Shown here piece after piece: positions 41,527 to 50,804 of a stretch of 64,000 nucleotides of DNA. A program made the translations under genes and the position numbers. The stretch is from Streptococcus parasanguinis ATCC 15912 (GTDB lineage: Bacteria; Bacillota; Bacilli; Lactobacillales; Streptococcaceae): the NCBI RefSeq assembly GCF_000164675.2, contig NC_015678.1, forward strand, positions 1,426,001-1,490,000, read 5' to 3'. How positions within the stretch are numbered: position 1 is the stretch's first letter; every line of letters begins with the position of its first letter. The notes under the pieces are model-generated. The model had not been told where the DNA came from. It worked only from the letters and a program-made list of their open reading frames with translations, and searched no databases.

Positions 41527-43761
41527 TTAGAAACCAAGCCAGCCTTTGAAGGTATCCCAAGCGTTTTTTGCTTTTCCTGGGATATCGGCCTCGTCGATTG
41601 CTTTTTTCGCATCATCGACCATATTCGACGCCTTCTCTTTGACATCCTCAAAGAAACCTTTGTCTTCTTTGCTGTCTGTTTCTGTATTTTCTTCTCCGAC
41701 TGGCGCAATGCCATTTTCAGCATAAGAGTTCTTCACCGAGTCAAACTGAGTACCGTCTGTATAAGGCAGGACACTGTTGGCAACATTGCGGAAGATCTCT
41801 GACGCCGTTCCAGCACTACTGTCCGTCAGGTAGTGATTTTCATCGGTCGTTGGGAAACCAAGCCATTGACTGATGACCACATCTGGCGTGTAGCCGATCA
41901 CCCATTGGTCTCCAGAGAGGTCCTTGTTAAAGCTGGTCTCTGTCGTACCGGTTTTCCCTGCCATGGTATAGCCATAAGGTGCAGCATTAACCCCTGTACC
42001 ATTACTAAAGGTACCAAGCATCATATTGGTCATCTTATCTGTCGTTGAACCACTAAGCACTCGGGTTGATTTCTGGCTGTGGCTCTTGACCACTTGGCCA
42101 CTTGCATTTTCGATCTTGGTAATGAGGTGAGCATCATTCATGACCCCGCCGTTAGCAAAGGTTCCATAGGCCTGAGCCATCTGCATCGGATTGGTTGTCA
42201 CACCAGCTCCCAAGGCAACGGCAAGCGACTTGTCCACCTTGTCCATGTTGAGTCCGAATTTTTTCCCGTATTCAAAGACCGTATCGAGACCCAAATCATT
42301 AGCGGTCGCTACGGCAGGAAGGTTAAGGGATTCTGCCAAGGCCTGGTACATCGGTACCGTTGGGCTAGACTGGATTCCCGCGTAGTTATTAACCTCATAG
42401 CTTCCATATTGAGTGGTACTATTGTCCAATTCCTTATTGGTCGACCAACCTGCCGCAACGGCTGGGCTATAGACCACTAAAGGTTTAATGGTAGATCCTG
42501 GACTACGGGCAGCCTGGGTGGCATAGTTGTAGGTACGGAAACCTGGATTTTCATCACTGCCGACGCGCCCTACGAGAGCCCGAACCCCTCCGGTCTTAGG
42601 ATCGAGTGCCACACTACCAGATTCCGCGCGCGTGCCGTCTTCCGCTACTGGGAAGAGGGCTGTATTGTCATAGATCACCTGCATACTTGCTTGGTAATTT
42701 TGATCCAGCTCAGTATAGATCCGGTAGCCATTTTTGACAATGTCTTCTTCGGTCAGGCCGTATTCATTGACCGCTTCATTGATAACCGCATCAAAATAGG
42801 ATGGGTAGCGATAATCCTCCGACTTACCTTCATAGGCATCGATCAGCTGGCCATGGATATCGACAGCAGCAGACTGATCAGCTGTTTTCTGGTCAATATA
42901 ACCAGCTGCCACCATATTTTGGAGGACCGTATTGCGGCGATTGGTCGCATTCTCTACCGAATAGAGCGGGTTATAGATTTCAGGCCCCTTGAGCATACCT
43001 GCGAGAACCGCAGACTGATCCAAGCTTAATTGACTGGCTGAAACCCCAAAATACTTCTTGGAAGCATCCTCAATACCCCAAACCCCATTTCCAAAATAGG
43101 CATTGTTGAGGTACATGGTGAGGATCTCTTTTTTACTGTATTTCTTATTGATTTCAAGCGCCAAGAAGAATTCCTTGGCCTTGCGCTCCACCGTCTGGTC
43201 CTGAGACAGGTAAGCATTCTTGGCTAGCTGCTGGGTGATGGTCGACCCCCCACCTGAGCGACCCAGAGTCAAAATCGCTAAGAAGAAACGACCATAGTTG
43301 ATCCCGCTATTCTTGTAGAAGCTCCGGTCCTCTGTTGCGACCACGGCATGTTGCAGATTCTCACTAATGGCATCGAGTTCGACATAGGTTCCTTTTTGCC
43401 CGGTCAAACTTCCCGCCTGGTCCCCATTCTTATCATAGATAATGGTAGTCGCCTTCAGTGCATTCTGCAAGTCCTTGACGTTGGTCGTCTTAGCGAGGTA
43501 GAAGAGATAGCCTCCCGTCAAGAGGCTAAAGCCTAGCCCAATGATCAGGAGAATCTTGGTCAAATGGAAACGACGCCAAAAACGACGGAAGGGATGCTGA
43601 GAGAGAGGCTTGCTTCTGTGCTTGCCTGAGCGACTATAGGTCGGCTCTACTGTCTCTTCCGGTAGTTCCGTGTCTGGCACTTCTTCTGCCACCGCTTTGG
43701 GCGGATGATCCTTTCTAAAAAAAGTGATCAGGTTCTCAAATAATTTTTTTATTCTATTCAT
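41527..43761 (-). CDS. pbp2a: Class A penicillin-binding protein 2a
   Basis: A 744-residue bifunctional murein synthase. A cytoplasmic tail leads to a membrane helix near 68-90. The GT51 glycosyltransferase domain has the catalytic ATEDRSFY (E144) and GGSTITQQLAKN. The transpeptidase domain has STIK (S423, K426) and KTGTTE. The acidic/lysine C-terminal tail ends KGWLGF. The neighbours rpmG and secE match the pneumococcal pbp2a locus. Confidence 0.95.
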   Translation of the reverse strand: MNRIKKLFENLITFFRKDHPPKAVAEEVPDTELPEETVEPTYSRSGKHRSKPLSQHPFRRFWRRFHLTKILLIIGLGFSLLTGGYLFYLAKTTNVKDLQNALKATTIIYDKNGDQAGSLTGQKGTYVELDAISENLQHAVVATEDRSFYKNSGINYGRFFLAILTLGRSGGGSTITQQLAKNAYLSQDQTVERKAKEFFLALEINKKYSKKEILTMYLNNAYFGNGVWGIEDASKKYFGVSASQLSLDQSAVLAGMLKGPEIYNPLYSVENATNRRNTVLQNMVAAGYIDQKTADQSAAVDIHGQLIDAYEGKSEDYRYPSYFDAVINEAVNEYGLTEEDIVKNGYRIYTELDQNYQASMQVIYDNTALFPVAEDGTRAESGSVALDPKTGGVRALVGRVGSDENPGFRTYNYATQAARSPGSTIKPLVVYSPAVAAGWSTNKELDNSTTQYGSYEVNNYAGIQSSPTVPMYQALAESLNLPAVATANDLGLDTVFEYGKKFGLNMDKVDKSLAVALGAGVTTNPMQMAQAYGTFANGGVMNDAHLITKIENASGQVVKSHSQKSTRVLSGSTTDKMTNMMLGTFSNGTGVNAAPYGYTMAGKTGTTETSFNKDLSGDQWVIGYTPDVVISQWLGFPTTDENHYLTDSSAGTASEIFRNVANSVLPYTDGTQFDSVKNSYAENGIAPVGEENTETDSKEDKGFFEDVKEKASNMVDDAKKAIDEADIPGKAKNAWDTFKGWLGF

Positions 43762-43852
43762 ACCTGTTATTGTAACACCTTATCCTTGTCCTAGCAAGAA
43801 AAGATCGCTCATTCCCTTCTCCCATTTAGTTTTCTTTAAGCTTAGATTTTGC

Positions 43853-43858
43853 TACAAT
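43853..43858 (+). promoter_or_regulatory. Extended -10 box of the pseudouridine synthase gene, leaderless type
   Basis: TGC TACAAT ends 6 bases before the ATG at 43865, so transcription should start at about the start codon. Confidence 0.55.
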
Positions 43859-43864
43859 AGGGTC

Positions 43865-44728
43865 ATGAACTATCAATTTACCATTCCACATTCCTTTCCC
43901 CAAATGACTGTGAAAGAGCTGCTTGAGGACTACTTCCTCATTCCCCGTAAGATCCGGCATTTTTTACGAACCAAGAAGCACGTCTTGGTGAATGGAGAGA
44001 CCATCAACTGGCAGAGCCCCGTTCAAAAAGGAGACCAGATCCAGCTGATCTTTGACGCGGACGATTACCCTGAAAAAGAGCTCCCAGCCGGAGACCCGAA
44101 TCTGGTCGAAGAACTCTATCAGGATGAGCATGTCATCATCGTCAATAAGCCTGAGGGCATGAAAACCCATGCCAATGAACCGACAGAAATTGCTCTTCTC
44201 AACCATGTTTCCAGCTATGTTGGATCTACCTGCTACGTCGTGCACCGCCTAGACAAGGAAACCAGCGGAGCGATTTTATTTGCCAAAAACCCTTTTATTC
44301 TGCCCATTCTCAACCGCATTTTGGAAGATAAAAACATCCAACGCGAGTACTGGGCCTTGATCCAAGGTAGCTTAGCACAAAAAACCATCGTCTACAAGGA
44401 TAAAATCGGACGCGATCGCCACGATCGGCGCAAGCGCCTGGTCGATCCACGAAAAGGACAGTATGCAGAAACTCAGGTGACGCAACTGAAAAAAATCGGG
44501 CGAAACAGCCTGGTCAAATGCCAGCTCAAGACGGGACGTACCCATCAGATCCGGGTTCATCTCTCCCATCATGGACACCCGATTGTCGGGGATCCTCTCT
44601 ATAACCCTGCACGTGGAGAGCGACTCATGCTCCATGCTCACCGCTTGACCTTTACCAATCCATTAACCCTTGAAACCATCCAAGTCGAGGCCCCTTCCAA
44701 GAGTTTCGAAGAAGGATTGAAAAACTGA
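43865..44728 (+). CDS. RluA/RluD-family pseudouridine synthase
   Basis: A 287-residue enzyme. An N-terminal S4-like RNA-binding part (FLRTKKHVLVNGE) is followed by the catalytic domain with HRLDKETSG (catalytic D130) and GRTHQIRVHLSHHGHPIVGDPLY. It isomerises uridines in rRNA or tRNA; the exact site cannot be told. I start at ATG 43865 (MNYQFTIPHSF), which lacks a ribosome site and may be translated from a leaderless mRNA. It is divergent from pbp2a. Confidence 0.92.
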   Translation: MNYQFTIPHSFPQMTVKELLEDYFLIPRKIRHFLRTKKHVLVNGETINWQSPVQKGDQIQLIFDADDYPEKELPAGDPNLVEELYQDEHVIIVNKPEGMKTHANEPTEIALLNHVSSYVGSTCYVVHRLDKETSGAILFAKNPFILPILNRILEDKNIQREYWALIQGSLAQKTIVYKDKIGRDRHDRRKRLVDPRKGQYAETQVTQLKKIGRNSLVKCQLKTGRTHQIRVHLSHHGHPIVGDPLYNPARGERLMLHAHRLTFTNPLTLETIQVEAPSKSFEEGLKN

Positions 44729-44739
44729 AAAAAGAAGCA

Positions 44740-44776
44740 AAAGAACATAGCCCTGTCAATCAAGGCTATGTTCTTT
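44740..44776. terminator. Bidirectional terminator
   Basis: AAAGAACATAGCC pairs with GGCTATGTTCTTT around an 11-base loop between two convergent genes, with T-rich sequence on both strands. Confidence 0.88.
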
Positions 44777-44796
44777 CAATTTTCGTAGTTGAAATT

Positions 44797-46452
44797 TTAA
44801 CGGTCATCTGACTCTTTTAATGTCTGTTTTTTCCCATTTTTTGAAAACAAAAACAATCCAAGTATAGTTGTCAGTCCTCCCAAGATACTCAGAATCCATT
44901 GAGAACCTGTGACTCCTGTACGTGGCAAATGTTGTTGGCCCGAGTCAACTTGCTTGTAATCAGCAGTAGCTGTCGAGTCAACTATCTCTTTAAATGTCGG
45001 ATCCACTGTTTCTTTTGTTACATTTTTCGATGGTTTTAGAACATCTTGTTGAGGATGATTTATCGGAGTATGAGGTTGAACAGGAATAGGTTCTGGTGTT
45101 GGCGTTGGTGTTGGTGTTGGAGCTGCCATTTCATACTCATATACGACATGAGTTGTTCCTTCTTTTAAGAAACCTGATGTAGGTGCAGATGATGGAGAAA
45201 GACCGACTAATACATATTTTTGACCATTCACTATGAGTGATTGAGGTTGCTCATTCACATTCTCCGCTGCATTATACGGTAACGGTTGTCCATTTGAACC
45301 ATAAATTGGTAGCGTTGGAGTATCGATATAACGGTCCCGCAGTTGCCTATCGGTCCCTTTCAAGACATAATCCACAACAACATCCCCTTGGGACAAAGTT
45401 GATACATCCTGATCAGCCATATCTTCTGTCTCTGATACGTAATATGTAGCAGAACCATTTCTTAGCGTATAGATTCGAACAAAATTAAAAAATGTCTGTT
45501 CATCAATATTCGTATCATTTGGAATCGTAGTCCAATCACCATTGTTCGGAGTAATATAGGTTTTCGGGTTCGATACAGATCTAATCAAGTGACCATCACG
45601 AACATAACTCTCATTAATTAAGGCTGGATTCGCTAAAACACCAAGATCCTCAACATCATTATTTGAGTACACACTATGCGAAGAATACTCCTCCAAATGT
45701 TGAGATCCGTTCTCATAGCCAGAGAGCCCACCCTCGCTACTTGACTTCCAGTCCATTCGAGCATCAATCGCTAAATACTTGATTTTCTTGGCCTCTTCTA
45801 GTGGAAGAGTGACAGCAACTCGAACTGCTTGACTTTTAGAAAAATTCGTATAAATGCTATACGACAACATTTTTTCACTATCAACAAAATCGTATTCCTT
45901 ATTATTAACCACATAAGGAGTCTGACCAGAAGCGACTTCTTCTGCAGTTGGAAGATTAAATGGTATGTTGTCGTGATCCTCATTCAGAGTTTCACGATCA
46001 ATCACCTTCATAGGGGCATTGACCGCAACAGGATTTCCATTTTCATCCCTTGTCCCAACTAATGTAAAATCCACCTTTGCTTCTGCAAGATTCGGAATCC
46101 GAATTGCAAGATCACTCACCGTCAACATTTGATCACTAGAGTGCATTCTTTGATAAGCAACTGTATAGGAGTAGGTGACATGTTCTCCATCGCTACTGAG
46201 TGTTGCAGGATGACCTTCTACATTCACATGCCCACCGTCACTTACAATATTATCTTGTTGAGAAGAAGCCACGCTCTCTGGTTGCATCACAGGACTCGCT
46301 TCATTTAAATCTTGAGAATTAGATGTCAAAACAGTTGATGGTGCTGAAGAAGCACTATCTGTATTCTCATCTGCGTAGGCAATTGTTGACGTAAAGGCAT
46401 TTAAAGTAACTACTGAAAATACTGCAATTCCTAATTTTGTCAATTTTTTCAT
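44797..46452 (-). CDS. LPXTG surface protein with MucBP-like end domain
   Basis: I start at MKKLTKLGIAVFSVV with GGGAG 8 bases before it, giving about 551 residues. A signal peptide ends at ...TIAYADEN and a serine-rich linker follows. Residues 90-300 form a beta-rich domain of unknown type. A module ends YVLVGLSPSSAPTSGFLKEGTTHVVYEYEM, which resembles MucBP/streptococcal adhesin units. Then come a PT-repeat spacer (TPTPTPTPEP) and LPRTG with membrane helix and basic tail. It is probably an adhesin; the ligand is unknown. It is AT-rich compared with pbp2a. Confidence 0.85.
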   Translation of the reverse strand: MKKLTKLGIAVFSVVTLNAFTSTIAYADENTDSASSAPSTVLTSNSQDLNEASPVMQPESVASSQQDNIVSDGGHVNVEGHPATLSSDGEHVTYSYTVAYQRMHSSDQMLTVSDLAIRIPNLAEAKVDFTLVGTRDENGNPVAVNAPMKVIDRETLNEDHDNIPFNLPTAEEVASGQTPYVVNNKEYDFVDSEKMLSYSIYTNFSKSQAVRVAVTLPLEEAKKIKYLAIDARMDWKSSSEGGLSGYENGSQHLEEYSSHSVYSNNDVEDLGVLANPALINESYVRDGHLIRSVSNPKTYITPNNGDWTTIPNDTNIDEQTFFNFVRIYTLRNGSATYYVSETEDMADQDVSTLSQGDVVVDYVLKGTDRQLRDRYIDTPTLPIYGSNGQPLPYNAAENVNEQPQSLIVNGQKYVLVGLSPSSAPTSGFLKEGTTHVVYEYEMAAPTPTPTPTPEPIPVQPHTPINHPQQDVLKPSKNVTKETVDPTFKEIVDSTATADYKQVDSGQQHLPRTGVTGSQWILSILGGLTTILGLFLFSKNGKKQTLKESDDR

Positions 46453-46523
46453 TATTCGTCTCCCTTTCATAAAAATAATAGACCGGTTCACACCAAATAT
46501 TATTTTTATCACTATTTATTGAA

Positions 46524-46552
46524 ATGGTACGACAAAGAAATCCTATTGTCAA
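46524..46552 (-). promoter_or_regulatory. Promoter of the LPRTG protein gene
   Basis: TTGACA, 17 bases and TACCAT on the minus strand. Confidence 0.65.
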
Positions 46553-46794
46553 ATAATTATTTCAACTTCAAATTATCCTACACAAATTCCGAATAATAGC
46601 CTAAAAAACAGAAACATCATCAAATTTTTTCCCCCTTTATTACAAATTAAACAAAAAATAACAGAATGTAGACAAATCCTTTCAGCAATAAAAATTTCCC
46701 CTTTTAGAGACTGGATACAATATATTGAAAACTCTTAGAAATGCTGGTATACCACTATTTTTTAAGAGTTTTTACTTTCTATAATAAAAGAAAA
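46553..46794. other. AT-rich gap with a nested inverted repeat
   Basis: No gene is seen. ACTCTTA (46731-46737) and TAAGAGT (46763-46769) flank the palindrome TGGTATACCA (46745-46754). It could be a second terminator structure after the GH25 gene. Confidence 0.4.
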
Positions 46795-46836
46795 AGATTG
46801 AAGAAAATTGTCCAAAATGGACTTTTTCTTCAATCT
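46795..46836 (-). terminator. Terminator of the GH25/CHAP gene
   Basis: AGATTGAAGAAAAA...GTCCA pairs with TGGAC...TTTTCTTCAATCT and is followed by TTTTTC on the minus strand. Confidence 0.88.
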
Positions 46837-46862
46837 GAAAAGAAGCAAATGTTTCTTTTTTA

Positions 46863-49800
46863 TTATTGATAACGTGGGCTAGCAAATCCTCGGATATTGC
46901 CATGACCGATTCGGTAGGTTTTTCTACGAACCTGATCATTTGAGTTTCCTTCAATGGTATGAATAATCCCATTTGAAACGCTCTCAACAATTCCAATGTG
47001 GTCTGCAAAACCATTGTTAGGTTGGCTATCTTGATCCCAGTTGAAGGTGATAATATCCCCTGCTTTTGGTGTAGAACCTCCATCTTCATTCCAAATTCCA
47101 AGACGTTTGAAAATCTGAATGTGACGTTCGACCCCACATTCACGACCAACTAAATCGCTAAGACCTTCGCGTTGGAAAATCGTTGTTACAAAGACATCAC
47201 ACCAGTCATCTGTATTCTTCACTGCATAACCTACAGGGAGAGGACGCACACTGTTATAATCATTCACTAATTGTTGATGTGCCGCACTACCTCCACGGAT
47301 CCCAACCAGACTGGCTGCAGCTCGTAGAACACGATCCCGTTGACCACTGTCAACACGAGGACTCAAGCCTGTTTGTCCAGTTGTACCACGCGGATTCAAG
47401 GCCGTTTGACCAAGGTTAAATCCTTCAACTCCACCATCGACATAGTCTACATAAACGTGTGTCGTATAGTTGCCAGCAAGATTCTTATGGTTAACAGCCG
47501 AAACATGAACATCCGTCTGCGTACCGGTCGGTGCTGTTGAATACCAGTAAAGATTTTCTTGGTGATCTTGAGACCAGGCTGCGACACGAACATTTTTAAT
47601 TTGACGACCCTGAGGGGCTTGATCCACTTCTACCGTATAAGTCCCTGCTTCTACATTGACATTTTTAATAAAGGCACGTGTTTTCGTATTGGCATTACGG
47701 AACTCAACTTCAGTTGAAGAAGCCAACACGCCAACTCGACTACCGTCATTTTGAATATAGTAAAGGTGGACATAGTACAAGCCTGTAGAATTTTTGTGGT
47801 CGCTCGCTGTGACGGATACTTTGTAATCTCCATTCGCTTGACGCGCTGCTTCATACCAGCGGATATCATCTTGGCCGTCCTTAGCAGACCAGATAGGAAC
47901 CTGAACAGTACGAACGCCCTTAGGACTGTAGACATCCTTGATGATGACGTCAAAGGTACCTGTATCCTTGTTGTTGTTTTCGATAGAAAGGGTACCGGAT
48001 AATAGTTGTTCTTTCTTATATTCCGCAAAGGCTTTTTGAACAAATTGGCGTTGGCCCTGTGCATCGTAATAGAAGATCTGCGCTTCATAGCGCCCATCGA
48101 CATTTTCATGGTCGCTTGCCTTCGCTACAACTTTATAAGAGCCATCTGATTGACGAACTGGGGTATACCACTTGATATCATCCATACCTTTGGCATGTGA
48201 CCAAAATGGGATCTTGATCTCTTTGTAATTCTCAAACCCTTTTAAGTTCTTAGCGGTTATCGTAAAGGTTCCTGCTGACTTATCTACATCAATTGAAAGA
48301 TCTGCCGATACTGGTACGTTTGGCTTACCTGTTGAATATTCCGCAAAGGCTTTTTGAACAAATTGGCGTTGGCCCTGTGCATCATAATAGAAGATCTGTG
48401 CCTCATAGCGCCCATCGACATTTTCATGGTCGCTAGCCTTCGCTACAACTTTATAAGAGCCATCTGACTGACGAACCGGGGTATACCACTTGATATCATC
48501 CATACCTTTGGCATGTGACCAAAATGGGATCTTGATCTCTTTGTAGTTCTCAAAGCCTTTTAAGTTCTTAGCGGTTATCGTAAAGGTACCTGCTGACTTA
48601 TCTACATCAATTGAGAGATCTGCCGATACTGGTACATTTAGCTTACCTGTTGAATATTCCGCAAAGGCTTTTTGGACAAATTTACGTTGACCCTGTGCAT
48701 CGTAATAGAAGATCTGTGCCTCATAGCGCCCATCGACATTTTCATGGTCGCTTGCCTTCGCTACAACTTTATAAGAGCCATCTGACTGACGAACCGGGGT
48801 ATACCACTTGATATCATCCATACCTTTGGCATGTGACCAAAATGGGATTTTGATCTCTTTGTAGTTCTCAAAGCCTTTTAAGTTCTTAGCAGTAATCGTA
48901 AAGGTACCTGCTGACTTATCTACATCAATTGAAAGATCTGCCGATACTGGTACATTTGGCTTACCTGTTGAATATTCCGCAAAGGCTTTTTGGACAAATT
49001 GGCGTTGGCCCTGTGCATCATAATAGAAGATCTGTGCCTCATAGCGCCCATCAACATTTTCATGGTCGCTTGCTTTTGCTACAACTTTATAAGAGCCATC
49101 TGATTGACGAACTGGGGTATACCACTTGATATCATCCATACCTTTGGCATGTGACCAAAATGGGATCTTGATCTCTTTGTAATTCTCAAACCCTTTTAAG
49201 TTCTTAGCGGTAATCGTAAAGGTTCCTGCTGACTTATCTACATCAATTGAAAGATCTGCCGATACTGGTACATTGGGACGTTTGCCAATAGATACCTCTG
49301 TTGAAGATGTCGTTACGCCAATTTGTTTCCCATTTAGCTGGTTGTAGTAGAGATGGATGTTGTATTTACCCGTTGAATTTTTATGGTCGCTGGCTTTCAC
49401 ACTAACCTTGTAGGTACCATCGTTTTGTTTGGCAGCCACATACCATACCAAATCATCCTGACCATTCACATCTGACCAGATTGGAACGGATACAGATGCA
49501 ACGCCATTTGGAGCCTTGACATCTGAGATTAAAACATCAAAGCGTCCTGTCATTGTGTCATTGTTAATGACGGAAATCTTTCCACTCAAATTACCTTGGG
49601 TTGGATCCGACGTCTGTTTATAATTTGCTGTAAATCGCCCTGTATAATCAATATTATGATCAAAAAGGTGTTTCCCTGGAAGTAATTCTGCTTGAGAAGA
49701 GAACTGCCAAGCTCCTGCCTTTCCATTATAACGAAGAGTTTTAGCATCATTCGCAGAAAGTTTCGGTGCTGGATACTGAGCAACCCAAAAGTTTTCAATC

Positions 49801-50651
49801 CCAAACTGCGCAGTATTAACAGGTCCTTTTTTATGGAGATTATTTTCATCTAACCAGCTAGCGCTCGTGTAAAACATGAGATTGGTATAGCCATTTTTTC
49901 GCATCTCATCAGCCCATGCTTGGGTATTGCGGTTAATATTTGGTTGCATTTTAGCATCCTCAAAGTCATTGACCATAAGAGTGCTTTTTGGAAGCCCCAA
50001 TCTTTGAGCCGCAGCTATATAAAATCTTGCTTCTGCACGCGCAGCTTCTTCCGTTGTATAACGTGAAAAATGGTAAGTGGAAACTTGCAACCCAACCGCC
50101 TGTGCATTTCGAATTTGTGAAGCCGCATTTGGATTGTTATACCAAGTGTTTTCTGTTAATTTAACAACCACACCACCAACGCCCTTATTTGCAAGAACGC
50201 GATAGTCTTCTACACTGATATCCCCATTGTGACTACTAACATCCACGAAGGTCTTTGGCTGTACAGCTACATCTGTTGAGCGACTGGCAGGAGCATGAGA
50301 ACCCGCGTCAAAAAAAGTAGACGCTCCTACTGAAGGTTTTTCTTGAGGAGCTGCTGTAGTTGACTCGGTTGCAGAGGCTGTTTCTTCAGAACTCACAGAC
50401 GACGTAACTGCTGAAGCTACAAGTTGAGAAGCTCTTTCTGTAGATTCGACAACAGTCGCTGGAGCTGTGTAGCTTGTTGCAGGGACAAGCTCTTCTCCCG
50501 TTTTCGTTTCAACAGACGGTGCCACTTGTTGGTGATTGTTATCCGCTGTAACTGGTTCGTTTGAAGTCACTTCATCAGCTTTCGCTACTTGTGCAGATAC
50601 AGAAAGTAACAAAGCTGCACTTGCAAAATAGATTAGATCTTTCTTTCTCAT
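46863..50651 (-). CDS. Secreted muralytic enzyme: GH25 lysozyme, seven Bsp-like repeats, CHAP
   Basis: I start at MRKKDLIYFASAALLL, with GGGAAGAACG before it (1262 residues). The signal peptide ends ...QVAKADEV and a Thr/Ser/Ala linker follows. A GH25 domain covers about 130-340 (TFVDVSSHNGDIS, VNDFEDAKM). Seven GBS-Bsp-like repeats follow; numbers 2-5 are nearly identical 106-residue units. The C-terminal CHAP domain has the cysteine in DDWCDVFVTT and the histidine in FADHIGIVESV. It can thus cut both glycan (muramidase) and peptide (amidase or endopeptidase) bonds. No LPXTG is present. It sits downstream of the capsule operon with its own promoter. Confidence 0.92.
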   Translation of the reverse strand: MRKKDLIYFASAALLLSVSAQVAKADEVTSNEPVTADNNHQQVAPSVETKTGEELVPATSYTAPATVVESTERASQLVASAVTSSVSSEETASATESTTAAPQEKPSVGASTFFDAGSHAPASRSTDVAVQPKTFVDVSSHNGDISVEDYRVLANKGVGGVVVKLTENTWYNNPNAASQIRNAQAVGLQVSTYHFSRYTTEEAARAEARFYIAAAQRLGLPKSTLMVNDFEDAKMQPNINRNTQAWADEMRKNGYTNLMFYTSASWLDENNLHKKGPVNTAQFGIENFWVAQYPAPKLSANDAKTLRYNGKAGAWQFSSQAELLPGKHLFDHNIDYTGRFTANYKQTSDPTQGNLSGKISVINNDTMTGRFDVLISDVKAPNGVASVSVPIWSDVNGQDDLVWYVAAKQNDGTYKVSVKASDHKNSTGKYNIHLYYNQLNGKQIGVTTSSTEVSIGKRPNVPVSADLSIDVDKSAGTFTITAKNLKGFENYKEIKIPFWSHAKGMDDIKWYTPVRQSDGSYKVVAKASDHENVDGRYEAQIFYYDAQGQRQFVQKAFAEYSTGKPNVPVSADLSIDVDKSAGTFTITAKNLKGFENYKEIKIPFWSHAKGMDDIKWYTPVRQSDGSYKVVAKASDHENVDGRYEAQIFYYDAQGQRKFVQKAFAEYSTGKLNVPVSADLSIDVDKSAGTFTITAKNLKGFENYKEIKIPFWSHAKGMDDIKWYTPVRQSDGSYKVVAKASDHENVDGRYEAQIFYYDAQGQRQFVQKAFAEYSTGKPNVPVSADLSIDVDKSAGTFTITAKNLKGFENYKEIKIPFWSHAKGMDDIKWYTPVRQSDGSYKVVAKASDHENVDGRYEAQIFYYDAQGQRQFVQKAFAEYKKEQLLSGTLSIENNNKDTGTFDVIIKDVYSPKGVRTVQVPIWSAKDGQDDIRWYEAARQANGDYKVSVTASDHKNSTGLYYVHLYYIQNDGSRVGVLASSTEVEFRNANTKTRAFIKNVNVEAGTYTVEVDQAPQGRQIKNVRVAAWSQDHQENLYWYSTAPTGTQTDVHVSAVNHKNLAGNYTTHVYVDYVDGGVEGFNLGQTALNPRGTTGQTGLSPRVDSGQRDRVLRAAASLVGIRGGSAAHQQLVNDYNSVRPLPVGYAVKNTDDWCDVFVTTIFQREGLSDLVGRECGVERHIQIFKRLGIWNEDGGSTPKAGDIITFNWDQDSQPNNGFADHIGIVESVSNGIIHTIEGNSNDQVRRKTYRIGHGNIRGFASPRYQ
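48003..49275 (-). repeat. Four tandem 318-bp in-frame repeats
   Basis: The marker TTCCGCAAAG recurs at 48021, 48339, 48657 and 48975, exactly 318 bases apart. Each unit encodes 106 residues (SADLSIDVDKSAGTF...FAEY). Units differ by only a few, mostly silent, bases, pointing to recent duplication or gene conversion. Confidence 0.95.
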
Positions 50652-50685
50652 CGTTCTTCCCTTATACATATTTTATACTTTACCT

Positions 50686-50714
50686 ATTTTACCACACGGC
50701 TTAATTGATTGAAA
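50686..50714 (-). promoter_or_regulatory. Promoter of the GH25/CHAP gene
   Basis: TTTCAA, 17 bases and TAAAAT with TGG before it (extended -10), on the minus strand. Confidence 0.65.
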
Positions 50715-50744
50715 GTTTTATAGTGGAAATTTTCTAAATTAGTG

Positions 50745-50778
50745 ATAAAAAATGGAGATAGCACTTGGCTTCTCCATT
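50745..50778 (-). terminator. Terminator of the capsule operon
   Basis: AATGGAGA pairs with TCTCCATT around a 12-base loop and is followed by TTTT, 27 bases after the wzx stop. Confidence 0.85.
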
Positions 50779-50804
50779 GTTAAATATACATCTATTTTTA
50801 TCAC

